Notes under the pieces: generated by a model
Told to the model about the DNA's origin: nothing
What the model saw: the letters and a program-made list of their open reading frames with translations, nothing else
The model's database searches: none
From: Diphasiastrum complanatum
Lineage: Eukaryota > Streptophyta > Lycopodiopsida > Lycopodiales > Lycopodiaceae
NCBI GenBank assembly: GCA_029204225.1
Contig: CM055113.1
Coordinates: 16,621,745 to 16,685,744 of the forward strand
DNA: 64,000 nucleotides
Direction: 5' to 3'
Position numbers and translations under genes: made by a program
Shown here: positions 58,401 to 64,000 of the stretch, in pieces
Layout of the letters: each line of letters opens with the position of its first letter
How positions within the stretch are numbered: position 1 is the first letter of the stretch

Positions 58401-60270
58401 TTTATGCTAGGAATGAGTTGTTAAAGAAAGATCATGTTTCACATAGTGTATCTTTCTTGCATATTGGCTCTATGGTTTATCTTAGAGGCGATGAGCCTGA
58501 TCTACCTTTTGTAACTGCTCATGAGGCTATTCAATGTTTATTGGATTCTGAGTATCACTCATATTTATGTTATTTTAAAAATGAATCTTAAGTAGCAACA
58601 TGGTTTTGATCATGGATATGTTTCCTGTCACACTTGATTGCTGAAAGAAAACTCATTTTGCTAAACCAGTGAACTACTTTTCAGAAAATCTTAAAGCTCC
58701 ACTAAGATTTGGGCAAACCACTTAAACCTGCTTACATTTATGTGCAGAATTCTTCGAGAGCAGACGATTGGCTCCTTCGTGAAGTATTACGAGCAGTATC
58801 CTTGATTTTCTGGCAATTCAAAATTTATATCTTATACATCATCTTTTTAACTCATATATTCTTACATTAAGTTTTACTTAGAATATACCAACTAGGGGTT
58901 TCTCTCATGGACAATAGACAATAAGCTTGTCCTGGGCCGAAGCCATAGCTTAATGCCCCTCATCTTGTTGATTCTATGTAGATGTTGTGTACAATAGAAT
59001 TATAAAGCATCTCCCACAAATGAGACATGCTTGTTTCTATTTCTATGTATTTTGAGCATGCAAAAGTTCTCGCAAAATGAAAAGTGTCACACCTTGAATA
59101 GAAATTACATTACAATGGCTACATATAATCTGAGAGCCTCTGACCGCCGACTTGGTGTTATGCGTGCAGAGCTTTAAATTGATCAGTTACTTTCCCAGAA
59201 CTATTGTTTGATAAAAGAAGCTCTTATCTCCTACAAAGTTTAAGTTATGCGTGCAGAGCTTTAAATTGATCAGTTACTTTCCCAGAACTATTGTTTGATA
59301 AAAGAAGCTCTTATCTCCTACAAAGTTTTAGCATGTTTGCACAGAAGTGTTTTTATCTCGTGCTTATCTTGGTAATTGTCAAAGAGAATGAGAAATTCGT
59401 AAAAAATGCAAGGACTTGTGGTAGCAGCATACTGTGCCTTGCCTGCACCATCAGAAATAGTAGGTCAATTTTTCGAATATTTTAAGCTGCTGCTTTTCAA
59501 ATTAAATTTCTTTTAATTAAATATTTGTTTCCCTCTGAAAACAGAATGGCATGGCATCTTCAAGAAGTACAGACAAGAAAGAATCTACCACATTACTTGT
59601 TTCATAAATCAGCAAAGAGCACTAACTTATTGAAGGAGGAATGTTTGTGTTGTCCTTGATGTGATAAGTCGTATGATCCTGGTGCAATTGCTGTTTTGGA
59701 GAGCCTCTTCTACCTCAGAGCACCACTTCCTCTGAACTTTTTCCTGGATCGTTATGATGCAAAAGTTTTAGTCATACAGGTATGACTATATGCATATCTT
59801 ATCAAGGGAAACAGCTAACTGCTGTACGGTTGTGAATGTATCAAACCTAGAGTTCTTCCTCTGCAATTCCTGTTTAGTAACATGTGTTGACATCACAGGG
59901 TGCAAAAGATCCGCTCCAGAATTCCTTGCAGAAAGCGAACATGCTAAAAGCATACTGCAAGAATGTATCTGTGGCATTAGTGAATTCAGGTCTGTAAATT
60001 TGTCCCCTGTAAAATAACAGGAAATGCTCTCATTGCAAATCAAAATCAGAATTTGTGTCTTAGACACCAAATCACATGCAATCTGCTGGACTAGGTGATC
60101 TAGGCATATGCCTGACTAATAGTGAGCATTGTTTTCATATCTAGGCTTATGTTCTACTAATAGTGAGCAGTTTTTCTCATATCTTGGCCCGATGTGCAGG
60201 TCACTGCCCTCATGATGAAATACCAGAAGAGGTTAATGGCATCATCTACAACTGGTTAGCCACTGTATAA
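26147..60270 (+). CDS. photolyase-like antenna domain / alpha-beta hydrolase fusion protein, 14 coding exons
   Basis: Fourteen exons give 2379 nt and 792 residues: 26147-26675, 28316-28449, 29824-29973, 30175-30289, 30583-30937, 31176-31389, 31581-31673, 31948-32203, 34979-35091, 35427-35525, 58748-58795, 59669-59779, 59899-59989, 60200-60270. All introns are GT-AG and all phases agree. Seen: residues 1 to about 130 look like a plastid transit and linker segment; [13 protein letters not shown] at 142-154 is the first strand of the photolyase N-terminal (antenna) domain, which runs to about 310; about 400-480 resembles the start of the photolyase FAD-binding domain; about 525-792 is an alpha/beta hydrolase with HGFG at 545-548, nucleophile elbow GNSIGG (Ser613), Asp743 in GAKDP and His771 in GHCPHDE. 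The bulk of the FAD-binding domain is absent, so DNA repair is unlikely. Family knowledge: same layout as Arabidopsis At4g25290. The substrate is unknown; plastid location is inferred. The start is the first ATG after an in-frame TGA at 26144. Confidence 0.9.
27178..27480 (+). mobile_element. Ty3/gypsy reverse transcriptase scrap in intron 1
   Basis: A short + strand stretch keeps the gypsy RT signature [18 protein letters not shown], with FIDDILVYS-like sequence about 130 bases further on. No LTR is visible beside it. An old, heavily broken fragment with several breaks. Confidence 0.7.
27656..27824 (+). repeat. diverged direct duplication in intron 1
   Basis: The motif AAGACACCAAGATAGA occurs twice, followed each time by related CTTTATC...CTGAGGCTAGC sequence, about 95-115 bases apart. 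This is an imperfect local duplication inside intron 1; no element was recognised. Confidence 0.5.
28316..28449 (+). CDS. exon 2: photolyase-type antenna domain
   Basis: Encodes the helix and strand usually seen after the photolyase FDP motif, including [14 protein letters not shown], the counterpart of the LK..GS.L.VR.G motif. Acceptor AG is at 28314-28315, donor GT at 28450-28451. Enters in phase 1 and leaves in phase 0, matching its neighbours. Confidence 0.88.
28872..28945 (-). mobile_element. copia gag 5' scrap in intron 2
   Basis: On the minus strand about 22 codons read like a Ty1/copia gag amino end (MASSSSTRD, then KFDGKDF). Nothing else of the element is recognisable nearby. Length is too short for certainty. 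Confidence 0.4.
29117..29290 (+). repeat. 89-bp imperfect tandem duplication in intron 2
   Basis: Two adjacent units starting near 29117 and 29206 share ATAATTTCATGATTCCATG, then TGTCTAA and TCT.GCTACCTCA, with roughly one difference in seven. Non-coding; it lies in intron 2. Confidence 0.7.
29824..29973 (+). CDS. exon 3: photolyase-type antenna domain
   Basis: Fifty codons, phase 0 at both ends. Starts [13 protein letters not shown], which continues the exon 2 reading AKE and matches the photolyase pattern of a hydrophobic strand followed by acidic residues. A second AG four bases downstream (29826-29827) could be used only with loss of frame, so 29824 is preferred. Confidence 0.88.
30175..30289 (+). 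CDS. exon 4: end of photolyase-type antenna domain
   Basis: Reads [14 protein letters not shown] followed by a proline-rich stretch ending FPEGVHRG. The LP..Y..F.K pattern is typical of the end of the antenna domain in PHR2-like plant photolyase relatives. Acceptor at 30173-30174, donor at 30290-30291, leaving in phase 1. Confidence 0.88.
30583..30937 (+). CDS. exon 5: interdomain linker and start of FAD-domain remnant
   Basis: The longest internal exon, 118 codons. NVPSLNEL continues the antenna domain tail; a basic, charged linker ([10 protein letters not shown]) follows; then [16 protein letters not shown] corresponds to the GGE..AL..L..Y..F helix that opens the photolyase FAD-binding domain. 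Donor GT at 30938-30939 with a strong GTAAGT, phase 2. Confidence 0.88.
31176..31389 (+). CDS. exon 6: degenerate FAD-domain segment
   Basis: Contains [17 protein letters not shown], where photolyases have the T.FSPWLA.GC.S motif that contacts FAD, followed by [14 protein letters not shown]. The resemblance is clear but the FAD-contacting residues are not kept. The protein then leaves the photolyase pattern with a small-residue-rich segment ([11 protein letters not shown]). Acceptor 31174-31175, donor 31390-31391, ends in phase 0. Confidence 0.87.
31581..31673 (+). CDS. exon 7: bridge into the hydrolase domain
   Basis: Thirty-one codons in phase 0 at both ends, ending WIWRGFFIQ, the W.W.G..I.Y strand that precedes the hydrolase core in this plant family. 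Acceptor 31579-31580, donor 31674-31675. Confidence 0.86.
31948..32203 (+). CDS. exon 8: hydrolase core with oxyanion motif and nucleophile
   Basis: Carries [10 protein letters not shown] (oxyanion region), [10 protein letters not shown] and the nucleophile elbow GNSIGG with Ser613. This is the best conserved part of the gene. Acceptor 31946-31947; the donor at 32204-32205 splits the last Gly codon of the elbow (phase 1). Confidence 0.92.
32240..32890 (+). repeat. diverged tandem duplication in intron 8, units of about 310 and 343 bp
   Basis: Both units begin CTACTGATG.CAATTGT (32240 and 32548) and end in a block containing CAAATAGGATAC.AGTGGTT and CTTCATCAGCT (about 32476 and 32818). Shared landmarks between them include TGACCAGTAAAG and TTCTGTTACTCCTA. 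Divergence is moderate, so the event is old. No transposon hallmarks are seen. Confidence 0.75.
33413..33700 (+). mobile_element. Ty1/copia reverse transcriptase fragment in intron 8
   Basis: A short stretch on the + strand carries the YVDDLV active-site strand, followed by spaced copia RT similarity (KQFEM, FYLGVE). No LTR or other domains nearby. Broken several times and old. Confidence 0.7.
34439..34473. repeat. (AC)n microsatellite in intron 8
   Basis: About 15 almost perfect AC dinucleotides with one interruption near the right end. Likely length-polymorphic. Confidence 0.95.
34979..35091 (+). CDS. exon 9: hydrolase core after the nucleophile
   Basis: Begins with the two bases completing the Gly codon, then [20 protein letters not shown] and [10 protein letters not shown], the helix and strand that follow the nucleophile elbow in alpha/beta hydrolases. 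Acceptor 34977-34978, donor 35092-35093 (GTAAGG), phase 0. Confidence 0.9.
35427..35525 (+). CDS. exon 10: hydrolase cap region, last exon before the giant intron
   Basis: Thirty-three codons, including [11 protein letters not shown] and TLKKCYPI, which fits the cap helices of the family. Acceptor AG 35425-35426; donor GTAAGT at 35526. Phase 0 on both sides. The next coding bases are 23 kb away. Confidence 0.86.
35921..36232 (+). repeat. 5' LTR of the gypsy element
   Basis: 312 bases with CATATATAGGGCAGC TATA region, followed by GGTATCAGAGC. Shorter than the 3' partner by an internal gap of about 58 bases. Confidence 0.88.
37215..37879 (+). repeat. copia 5' LTR (665 bp)
   Basis: Perfect 6-base terminal inverted repeat TGTTGG/CCAACA. 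TATA-like GTATAAATAGC near 37493. Directly abuts the primer-binding site. Confidence 0.9.
37215..41010 (+). mobile_element. Ty1/copia retrotransposon nested in the gypsy element, 3' end missing
   Basis: 5' LTR 37215-37879 (TGTTGG...CCAACA), primer site TGGTATCAGAGC at 37880-37891, gag from 38068 ([17 protein letters not shown]), zinc knuckle near 38800 ([11 protein letters not shown]), protease near 38970 (DSGASQHM), integrase 39319-39900 ([15 protein letters not shown]), RT from 40517 ([26 protein letters not shown]). Similarity stops at about 41010, before RNase H, and no 3' LTR is present, so a simple insertion does not explain the junction. A few breaks. LTR family shared with 16649 and 23345. 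Confidence 0.9.
43518..43887 (+). repeat. 3' LTR of the gypsy element
   Basis: 370 bases starting AGTTATGGACTTGG after a purine tract and ending TTGTAACT. TATA region GGGTATATATAGGG near 43748. Confidence 0.88.
44430..45728 (+). mobile_element. Ty3/gypsy chromovirus-like integrase end with 3' LTR
   Basis: Integrase carboxy half ([26 protein letters not shown]) runs into a GPFKI-type region and [12 protein letters not shown], then chromodomain-like sequence (RVLDRRQRR, then EYLVAWHG-like). A purine tract GAGGAGGGAAGGGA precedes the 3' LTR 45244-45728 (TGTCACATG...GTGTGTAACA). The long open frame 44309-45043 makes this one of the best-kept pol pieces here. Everything before mid-integrase is lost. 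Confidence 0.87.
45244..45728 (+). repeat. 3' LTR (485 bp) of the chromovirus-like relic
   Basis: Starts TGTCACATGTATTTTGAATC. Contains a polyadenylation-like TTAATAAAGTG near 45660. About 85-90 percent like the inverted copy at 50604-51217. Confidence 0.88.
45729..46800 (+). mobile_element. Ty3/gypsy integrase relic
   Basis: Integrase zinc-binding region ([25 protein letters not shown]) and catalytic-core sequence ([22 protein letters not shown]) that resemble those of the gypsy element at 41985-42400. Heavily broken, probably old. Similarity fades towards 46800. Confidence 0.75.
46810..49912 (+). mobile_element. Ty1/copia relic, gag to RT
   Basis: A primer-like TGGTATTAGAGTAGG at 47039 follows a presumed 5' LTR (start not found, at or before 46810). 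Gag about 47460-48360 with CCHC knuckle [14 protein letters not shown], integrase 48576-49200 ([32 protein letters not shown]), RT 49507-49905 ([30 protein letters not shown]). Cut at about 49912 where the minus-strand gypsy piece begins. Several breaks. Confidence 0.85.
47517..47583 (+). repeat. 33-bp exact tandem duplication in copia gag
   Basis: The block AAGATCAAGAACATTCTTG plus GAAGACAAAGAATT occurs twice back to back and repeats eleven residues ([10 protein letters not shown]...) in frame. Confidence 0.9.
49913..51217 (-). mobile_element. gypsy 5' end on the minus strand: LTR, primer site and leader
   Basis: 5' LTR 50604-51217 (on the minus strand TGTCACATG...GTGTGTAATA), primer site complement GCTCTGATACCA at 50589-50600, and a leader running left to 49913. 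No firm gag was recognised in the leader. The LTR is the same family as 45244-45728 but inverted. Confidence 0.8.
50604..51217 (-). repeat. 5' LTR (614 bp), inverted relative of the LTR at 45244
   Basis: Shares the start, the CACTTGGTC-containing repeated words and the polyadenylation-like region with the 485-bp LTR. Longer mainly through an extra segment in its downstream half (about 50715-50870). Confidence 0.87.
51840..52500 (-). mobile_element. Ty3/gypsy integrase carboxy end
   Basis: Minus-strand similarity to the integrase tail: [17 protein letters not shown]-type sequence near 52450, LSPRYCGSWKVI near 52130, VIHVSHLKK near 52055, then an acidic/basic tail. Sequence between 51218 and 51840 is probably its 3' LTR or decayed flank; no boundary is clear. 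Several breaks. Confidence 0.7.
52528..53300 (+). mobile_element. Ty3/gypsy gag relic
   Basis: Retrotransposon gag core: [35 protein letters not shown] and VEGLQDIV; a basic stretch follows ([12 protein letters not shown]). Adjacent protease-like sequence to about 53600 is too decayed to call. A few breaks. Confidence 0.8.
53585..54100 (+). promoter_or_regulatory. possible LTR or promoter with strong TATA box
   Basis: TATATAAGGGCGCCC at about 53875 on the + strand is a good TATA box. Upstream sequence starts TGTGAAAGCC near 53583, and CACATG words are common. No open frame follows, so a decayed LTR is more likely than a gene promoter. Confidence 0.3.
54000..55440 (-). mobile_element. LTR retrotransposon 5' end on the minus strand
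   Basis: Complement of the primer-binding site, GCTCTGATACCA, at 54819-54830. The adjoining LTR probably runs 54831-55440 (minus-strand start TGTCAAGACATG), with a TATA-like GGCTATATAC complement near 55030. The leader extends left to an undefined point near 54000. No protein domain, so the superfamily is undecided. Confidence 0.55.
55755..55925 (+). repeat. purine-rich tandem repeat, about three 60-bp units
   Basis: Units begin near 55755, 55813 and 55874 with AG(C/T)(A/G)ATG.AC.TCA and contain ATCTAGCAAGAA; the third is partial. The surrounding 55441-56050 is strongly purine-rich on this strand and holds no recognisable protein. Confidence 0.6.
56054..58600 (+). mobile_element. Ty3/gypsy 5' half: LTR, primer site, gag and protease
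   Basis: 5' LTR about 56054-56580 (start TGTTATGTACC, TATA GCCTATATAGTGG near 56190), primer site TGGCGCCG at about 56584 (not the tRNA-Met type used by its neighbours), gag about 57094-57830 ([25 protein letters not shown]), zinc-knuckle-like [10 protein letters not shown] near 57960, protease region about 58120-58590 ([14 protein letters not shown]). Pol from RT onward is absent. Several breaks. It ends about 150 bases before exon 11. Confidence 0.8.
58748..58795 (+). CDS. exon 11: hydrolase cap micro-exon after the giant intron
   Basis: Only 16 codons, reading [16 protein letters not shown], the RADD/E.L...MLRA cap-helix motif of the family. Acceptor TGTGCAG ends at 58747; donor GT at 58796-58797. 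Small, but frame, splice sites and motif all agree with exons 10 and 12. Confidence 0.82.
59157..59330 (+). repeat. near-perfect 87-bp tandem duplication in intron 11
   Basis: Units 59157-59243 and 59244-59330 agree at essentially every base by eye. They lie between exons 11 and 12 and touch neither splice site. The lack of divergence points to a recent duplication (or an assembly artefact). Confidence 0.92.
59669..59779 (+). CDS. exon 12: hydrolase cap to penultimate strand
   Basis: Thirty-seven codons, phase 0. Reads [13 protein letters not shown], then [11 protein letters not shown], then the strand AKVLVIQ that leads to the catalytic Asp. Acceptor 59667-59668, donor 59780-59781. Confidence 0.88.
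59899..59989 (+). CDS. exon 13: catalytic aspartate exon
   Basis: Opens with GAKDPLQ; Asp743 sits where the alpha/beta hydrolase acid is expected. The exon continues to VALVNSG before the final His segment. Acceptor 59897-59898, donor GT at 59990-59991 (a weaker GTCTGT site), phase 1. Confidence 0.87.
60200..60270 (+). CDS. exon 14: catalytic histidine and stop
   Basis: Completes Gly770, then [12 protein letters not shown] with His771 as the predicted catalytic base, and ends at TAA 60268-60270 after a short C-terminal helix (IIYNWLATV). Acceptor AG 60198-60199. No obvious AATAAA signal lies immediately downstream. Confidence 0.9.
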
Positions 60271-63200
60271 GATCCATCCAGTTTGAAATTTCACTTGAGC
60301 TACATGTTGCCATCTCTGCTTGGCATTTCAAGTTATGATGGCTGGCAGTCATGGTTTATTTCTGCTACATGTCGCGGTAACTTATTTAATGCTTATATAA
60401 GAGGTAGATATTTGAAATTTCCTTCATCAGCGCTGTTGCCTTTCCGAGAGTTATAGGTGCCATTATCGGCATGAATATCTTTCTGTATGTGATGGCTGCT
60501 TAATGAAACTTTCCTGCTGCAGGTATATGCACCTGTGGTGATAGTTATCTTGAACATTATCACCTACAAATTTCATGGGCACCACCCTAATACTCTGTAG
60601 CATGAAAGTTCAGGGTAAATTTTTGGAGACTTTGTCAACAATCTCGAATTTTTTTCGCTCTTTCATGCACTCAAACTGTCTTACAGGTATACCAGAGATT
60701 ATTCTGGCAAATGTATAAACTAGGCTGGATTGTGTATTCACAATTATGTCAAATTACGCAATCAGCTGCGTGTGCTCTGGAAGGGATGCACTCGCTTCAT
60801 TATAGCAAAGCCAAAGTCTCCTTGTTGTCACTGGCATGAGTCACAGCTTTTTGATCAAATGTTTGGCACTTTTACCATATTTGTTTGAGTATGATGCTTC
60901 AATGTGACAGTTTCTTTGGAGCACTATGGACTACTAGTAGTTATGACCAGAACACAGCATCGATGAAACTGAGGATAGGTAAATGCATAGATCAATCTTT
61001 GCAAAACAATATATATCAATGGTAGAAGAATGATCTCCACAATGATGCTTGTCTGCGTAAGTTGAAGCTAAACCATATGGAACTAAGCTGCTCCAAGATC
61101 TCATCTCTGATCAATCAACCTCAAATAATGAGGTTAACATGCCTATTTATTGTCAATATGGGCCATAACTTAATTTCAGTTAGGCTGAGCATCCCAACAA
61201 ATGCACTCTTGATAATAAAAGTCTTTTATATGTCACTTTAAAATTATGGGTCTCCAATACCCAAACTTAGTACAATAAGGTCCGTAGAGATTTGATAAAA
61301 GCTCATACCTATGATCCAAATTGCTGTCCATGACATGCATGATTCTTGTCAATACTGTCAATATGAGGAAAATGCCAAAGCTGCAAAATGAAGATGCAAA
61401 GCAAAAGGGAAGAAGCTGATGTCATAGAATGGAATGTGCTAATATTGAAAATGAGGGTATTGATGAATGATATGCAAGAAATAAAATTGGAGCCACTAAA
61501 GGATAGAATGATGAACTAAAGCACATTAATATGCACGTGGACCAAGAGTCCCATGTGACAATATCAATGGAACCAATGGAGCGAACAAAATTAAAACCCC
61601 AGCTAGTTAGAAGACCAAGAATATTGTGAAAGTAGTAAATAACTTGGTATTGAATAATGCCATAACCAAGATATTGAAGAATCCATAAAACCACAAATTG
61701 TAGAGTGTACAATAGCACAAGCATCATGGACACATTGATGCATACATTCAATACTTTGGGACTCAAAAAGTTATTTTGGCACCACTTTATTGTCATTGGG
61801 CGTAAATGTTAAATTAGCATTGCCTTTCAGTTATTCACCTTGAAAGGGCGTGCACTATTTTTTTCAGTGGAACATTTGAATCTTGCCTCCCTAATTTTGG
61901 CATAAGTCCTAGTTTTGGACTCTATAAATGGGAGTTAGAAACTTTTATTTGATACTTGATGAATTTGGAGAGTACTATTTCAAAGATAGATTCTACTAGC
62001 AATATTTGTATCATGTGAATATATCCTTTGATAACTTTGGATTTACAAGAACATAACTCCTCATAACAACATAAACTAGAGTTCGAAGAGTTATAACGCC
62101 AATCCCACTTGAGCATTCAAGATGAATCCCCTGAATAATTGAACTAATGAACATATTTGACCTTTGATGATCTTTATGCTAATTGGTTTGATTTGGTGAA
62201 CCATATGTATACTATTGGAACTTGTCGATGCCAAAGTGCACAAATCCATGATCAATGTCCTACATCCTCATAATTACAATACCAAATATGATTTGTCTCA
62301 AAAATTTTGATTTTGATTATGTGCACTCCATGAATGCTCCAGAGAGAGATCTTATGATGAGTTGTGCTTTGATGATGGAAATGTGATCCTTAATAATGCA
62401 ATTATGAATAAGATATTTTGAGCTTACAAACGAACCTAATATTCGAATTCATGCACAAAAATAATGATAGGAGTGACCTTTTAAGATGTATAACTTCCTT
62501 ATTAAATACAAAGAAGATATAACAAACCTTAATTATGTCAAATGCAAAAGACTTTGAAACTTCACCACGATTGCGAACTCTTGCTCTCTAGATAGTATAT
62601 AAAATTGTGTGGGATGCACTGGAGTTGGAAGTTGGAAAATAGGCTGTACAAAATGAAAAAGGTTTTGTAAGGCACTACGCAGTTCTTATTTTTATTATAA
62701 AAATGCAAAACTTGATCATACATTTGAACAATATCTTGGTAATGCTTCTTGGTATTATCAACCCATGGGATCATAGAGAATGAGCCAACCTCAAGTACGA
62801 TACACCAACCACTAGTTGTGCAAAGATATGGTCCTAGTAATGAGAACTAGAACTAATTATGAGAGTGAGAAAAATATTTTTTTATGAAAAAAAACATAAT
62901 TGTGATGTTGCTTATGAGCAAGATTGTGATGACTATATTGAAACCAATTATAAAGTTCGAGAGTCAAGTAAAGAATATAACTGTAAGGGAGTGGTATAAT
63001 ATGATGAAGTTATGACGAAGAGTATGTACAAAGAGAAGAGAGGGTAGGAAAGCAAATGAACATGAAAGGTAAAGAAAATGTCATTCAAAGAATTGTGGAA
63101 GGACAACGAGGAGTGCATTATTAAAGAATTTGCCTAAATCCCACAATGCAACCTAAATGGAACTAGGTGAAAATCTCACTATCCAAGATCAAGAAAAACT

Positions 63201-64000
63201 CATTTGAAGAAGGTAAATTTAGCAATTGAGTTAGGATTCACAATTCATTTAGCCCATTGGAATGCTAAAGTAGATAAAGAAAGAACTCATAGTGCAAATA
63301 TCAGGCTTGTTTGGAGGCCTCTATTGTTAAGCAATGAGAAAGGCATGGGGACATCCTAGTAAAGAGTATGATAGAAACCATAAGTATCTTTAGCTTTGAA
63401 AAGTTGGACAGAGAAAAAGACTTACTCAAATGCATTCTAATTATTTTTAAAAGATGCATGGGATGTTAGAAGCAAAGGAGACGTTTTTGGACAACAATTT
63501 ATTTGATTTGTGAGGATGGAATGGAGATGGTGAAAAATCCATACGTGGAATTTAATTTTTTCAATTTCTCTTTGTTTACTTCGTGAGTTGTGGGATTTAT
63601 TTCTAGAGTAGTAATAGTTTGGTGTAGTTTATGATGCTCAGTTGTGTCTCTTTTGTGTGTTATCTAGGATCTAGTGAATGATAGATCATGGTAGGTATAG
63701 TGGTAGTATTGTTAAAATCGGAGGATCTAAAACTCATTTGGATTTACGTACATCATTCAAGCATCAAGGATTGCACATCAACAAGATTAATCAAAATCTA
63801 GACACTAATTCTAGCTTAATCTCATCTGGAATGGCAATGGCCTTTTGACACCACAAACAAATTAGCATCTACTAATCTTCATGGACCCTCACACGTGTGG
63901 ACAATGTAGAATTCATAGCAGGTTCAAATCAACTCATTAGACACAACGAATGTCACATAAACCAACAATAATCCTTCTTGGAAGAGCAAAATTGTCAAAA
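60271..64000. other. host gene 3' flank and AT-rich sequence, no gene seen
   Basis: The first few hundred bases should include the host gene's 3' untranslated part. Beyond that no protein domain, LTR, TIR, RNA gene or tandem repeat could be supported; open stretches are short and hydrophobic by AT bias. It may be long-decayed repeats. Confidence 0.6.

Larger units (their letters stand above)
35526..58747 (+). other. giant intron 10 of the host gene (23,222 bp)
   Basis: Bounded by the exon 10 donor GTAAGT and the exon 11 acceptor TGTGCAG. Most of its length is assignable to LTR-retrotransposon fossils on both strands, entered separately. Unassigned parts are 35526-35920, 43888-44429 and 58601-58747, which look like plain AT-rich intron. 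Compared with the other introns (119-2775 bp) it has grown by insertion. Confidence 0.88.

Noticed and set aside
59545-59640. Possible extra exon in intron 11 (MAWHLQEV-like reading)
   Set aside because: Exons 11 and 12 already join in phase with the family sequence, and this stretch resembles no part of it.
61422-61796. 124-codon minus-strand open frame in the right flank
   Set aside because: Hydrophobic residues follow from AT-rich DNA; no domain, no helpful start context, no neighbouring gene. Treated as chance.

Overview
The window looks like nuclear DNA of a seed plant with a large, repeat-filled genome. A gymnosperm fits best, because one host gene carries a 23.2 kb intron packed with LTR-retrotransposon fossils, but a large-genome angiosperm cannot be excluded from sequence alone. 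There is no bacterial-style gene organisation. Base composition is AT-rich, and introns follow GT-AG rules.

Only one host gene can be supported, and it is resolved exon by exon. It lies on the + strand from 26147 to 60270 in 14 coding exons, encoding 792 residues with splice phases that agree at every junction. The product joins a DNA-photolyase/cryptochrome-type antenna domain, plus the eroded start of a FAD-binding domain, to a C-terminal alpha/beta-hydrolase with an apparently intact Ser-Asp-His triad. This is the architecture of the plant photolyase-like/hydrolase family to which Arabidopsis At4g25290 belongs (recalled, not searched). The N-terminus looks like a plastid transit peptide.

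Regions: 1-5378, minus-strand Ty3/gypsy fossil with a minisatellite-bearing 5' end. 5446-6415, LTR on the minus strand. 6404-7140, degenerate T-rich minisatellite. 7262-9600, plus-strand gypsy relic related to the first. 9720-12700, minus-strand copia relics and LTRs. 13147-13517, long foldback (MITE-like) element. 14200-16640, scraps and hairpins. 16649-23418, old copia ends enclosing a minus-strand gypsy relic and a 2.0 kb element with 169-bp terminal inverted repeats. 23420-25300, another copia relic. 25900-26146, promoter region of the host gene. 26147-60270, host gene. Intron 10 (35526-58747) holds a gypsy element with both LTRs around a copia insertion, two oppositely oriented related gypsy LTRs, a copia relic between them, and several further gypsy pieces. 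60271-64000, AT-rich sequence with no supportable gene.

Nothing here amounts to a clearly undescribed multi-gene system. The most unusual things are the fusion protein and its giant intron, the 2.0 kb TIR-bounded element with a primer-binding-like site, two minus-strand reading frames of unknown origin inside retroelement relics (11128-11592 and 15762-16040), and several clean hairpins and tandem duplications.
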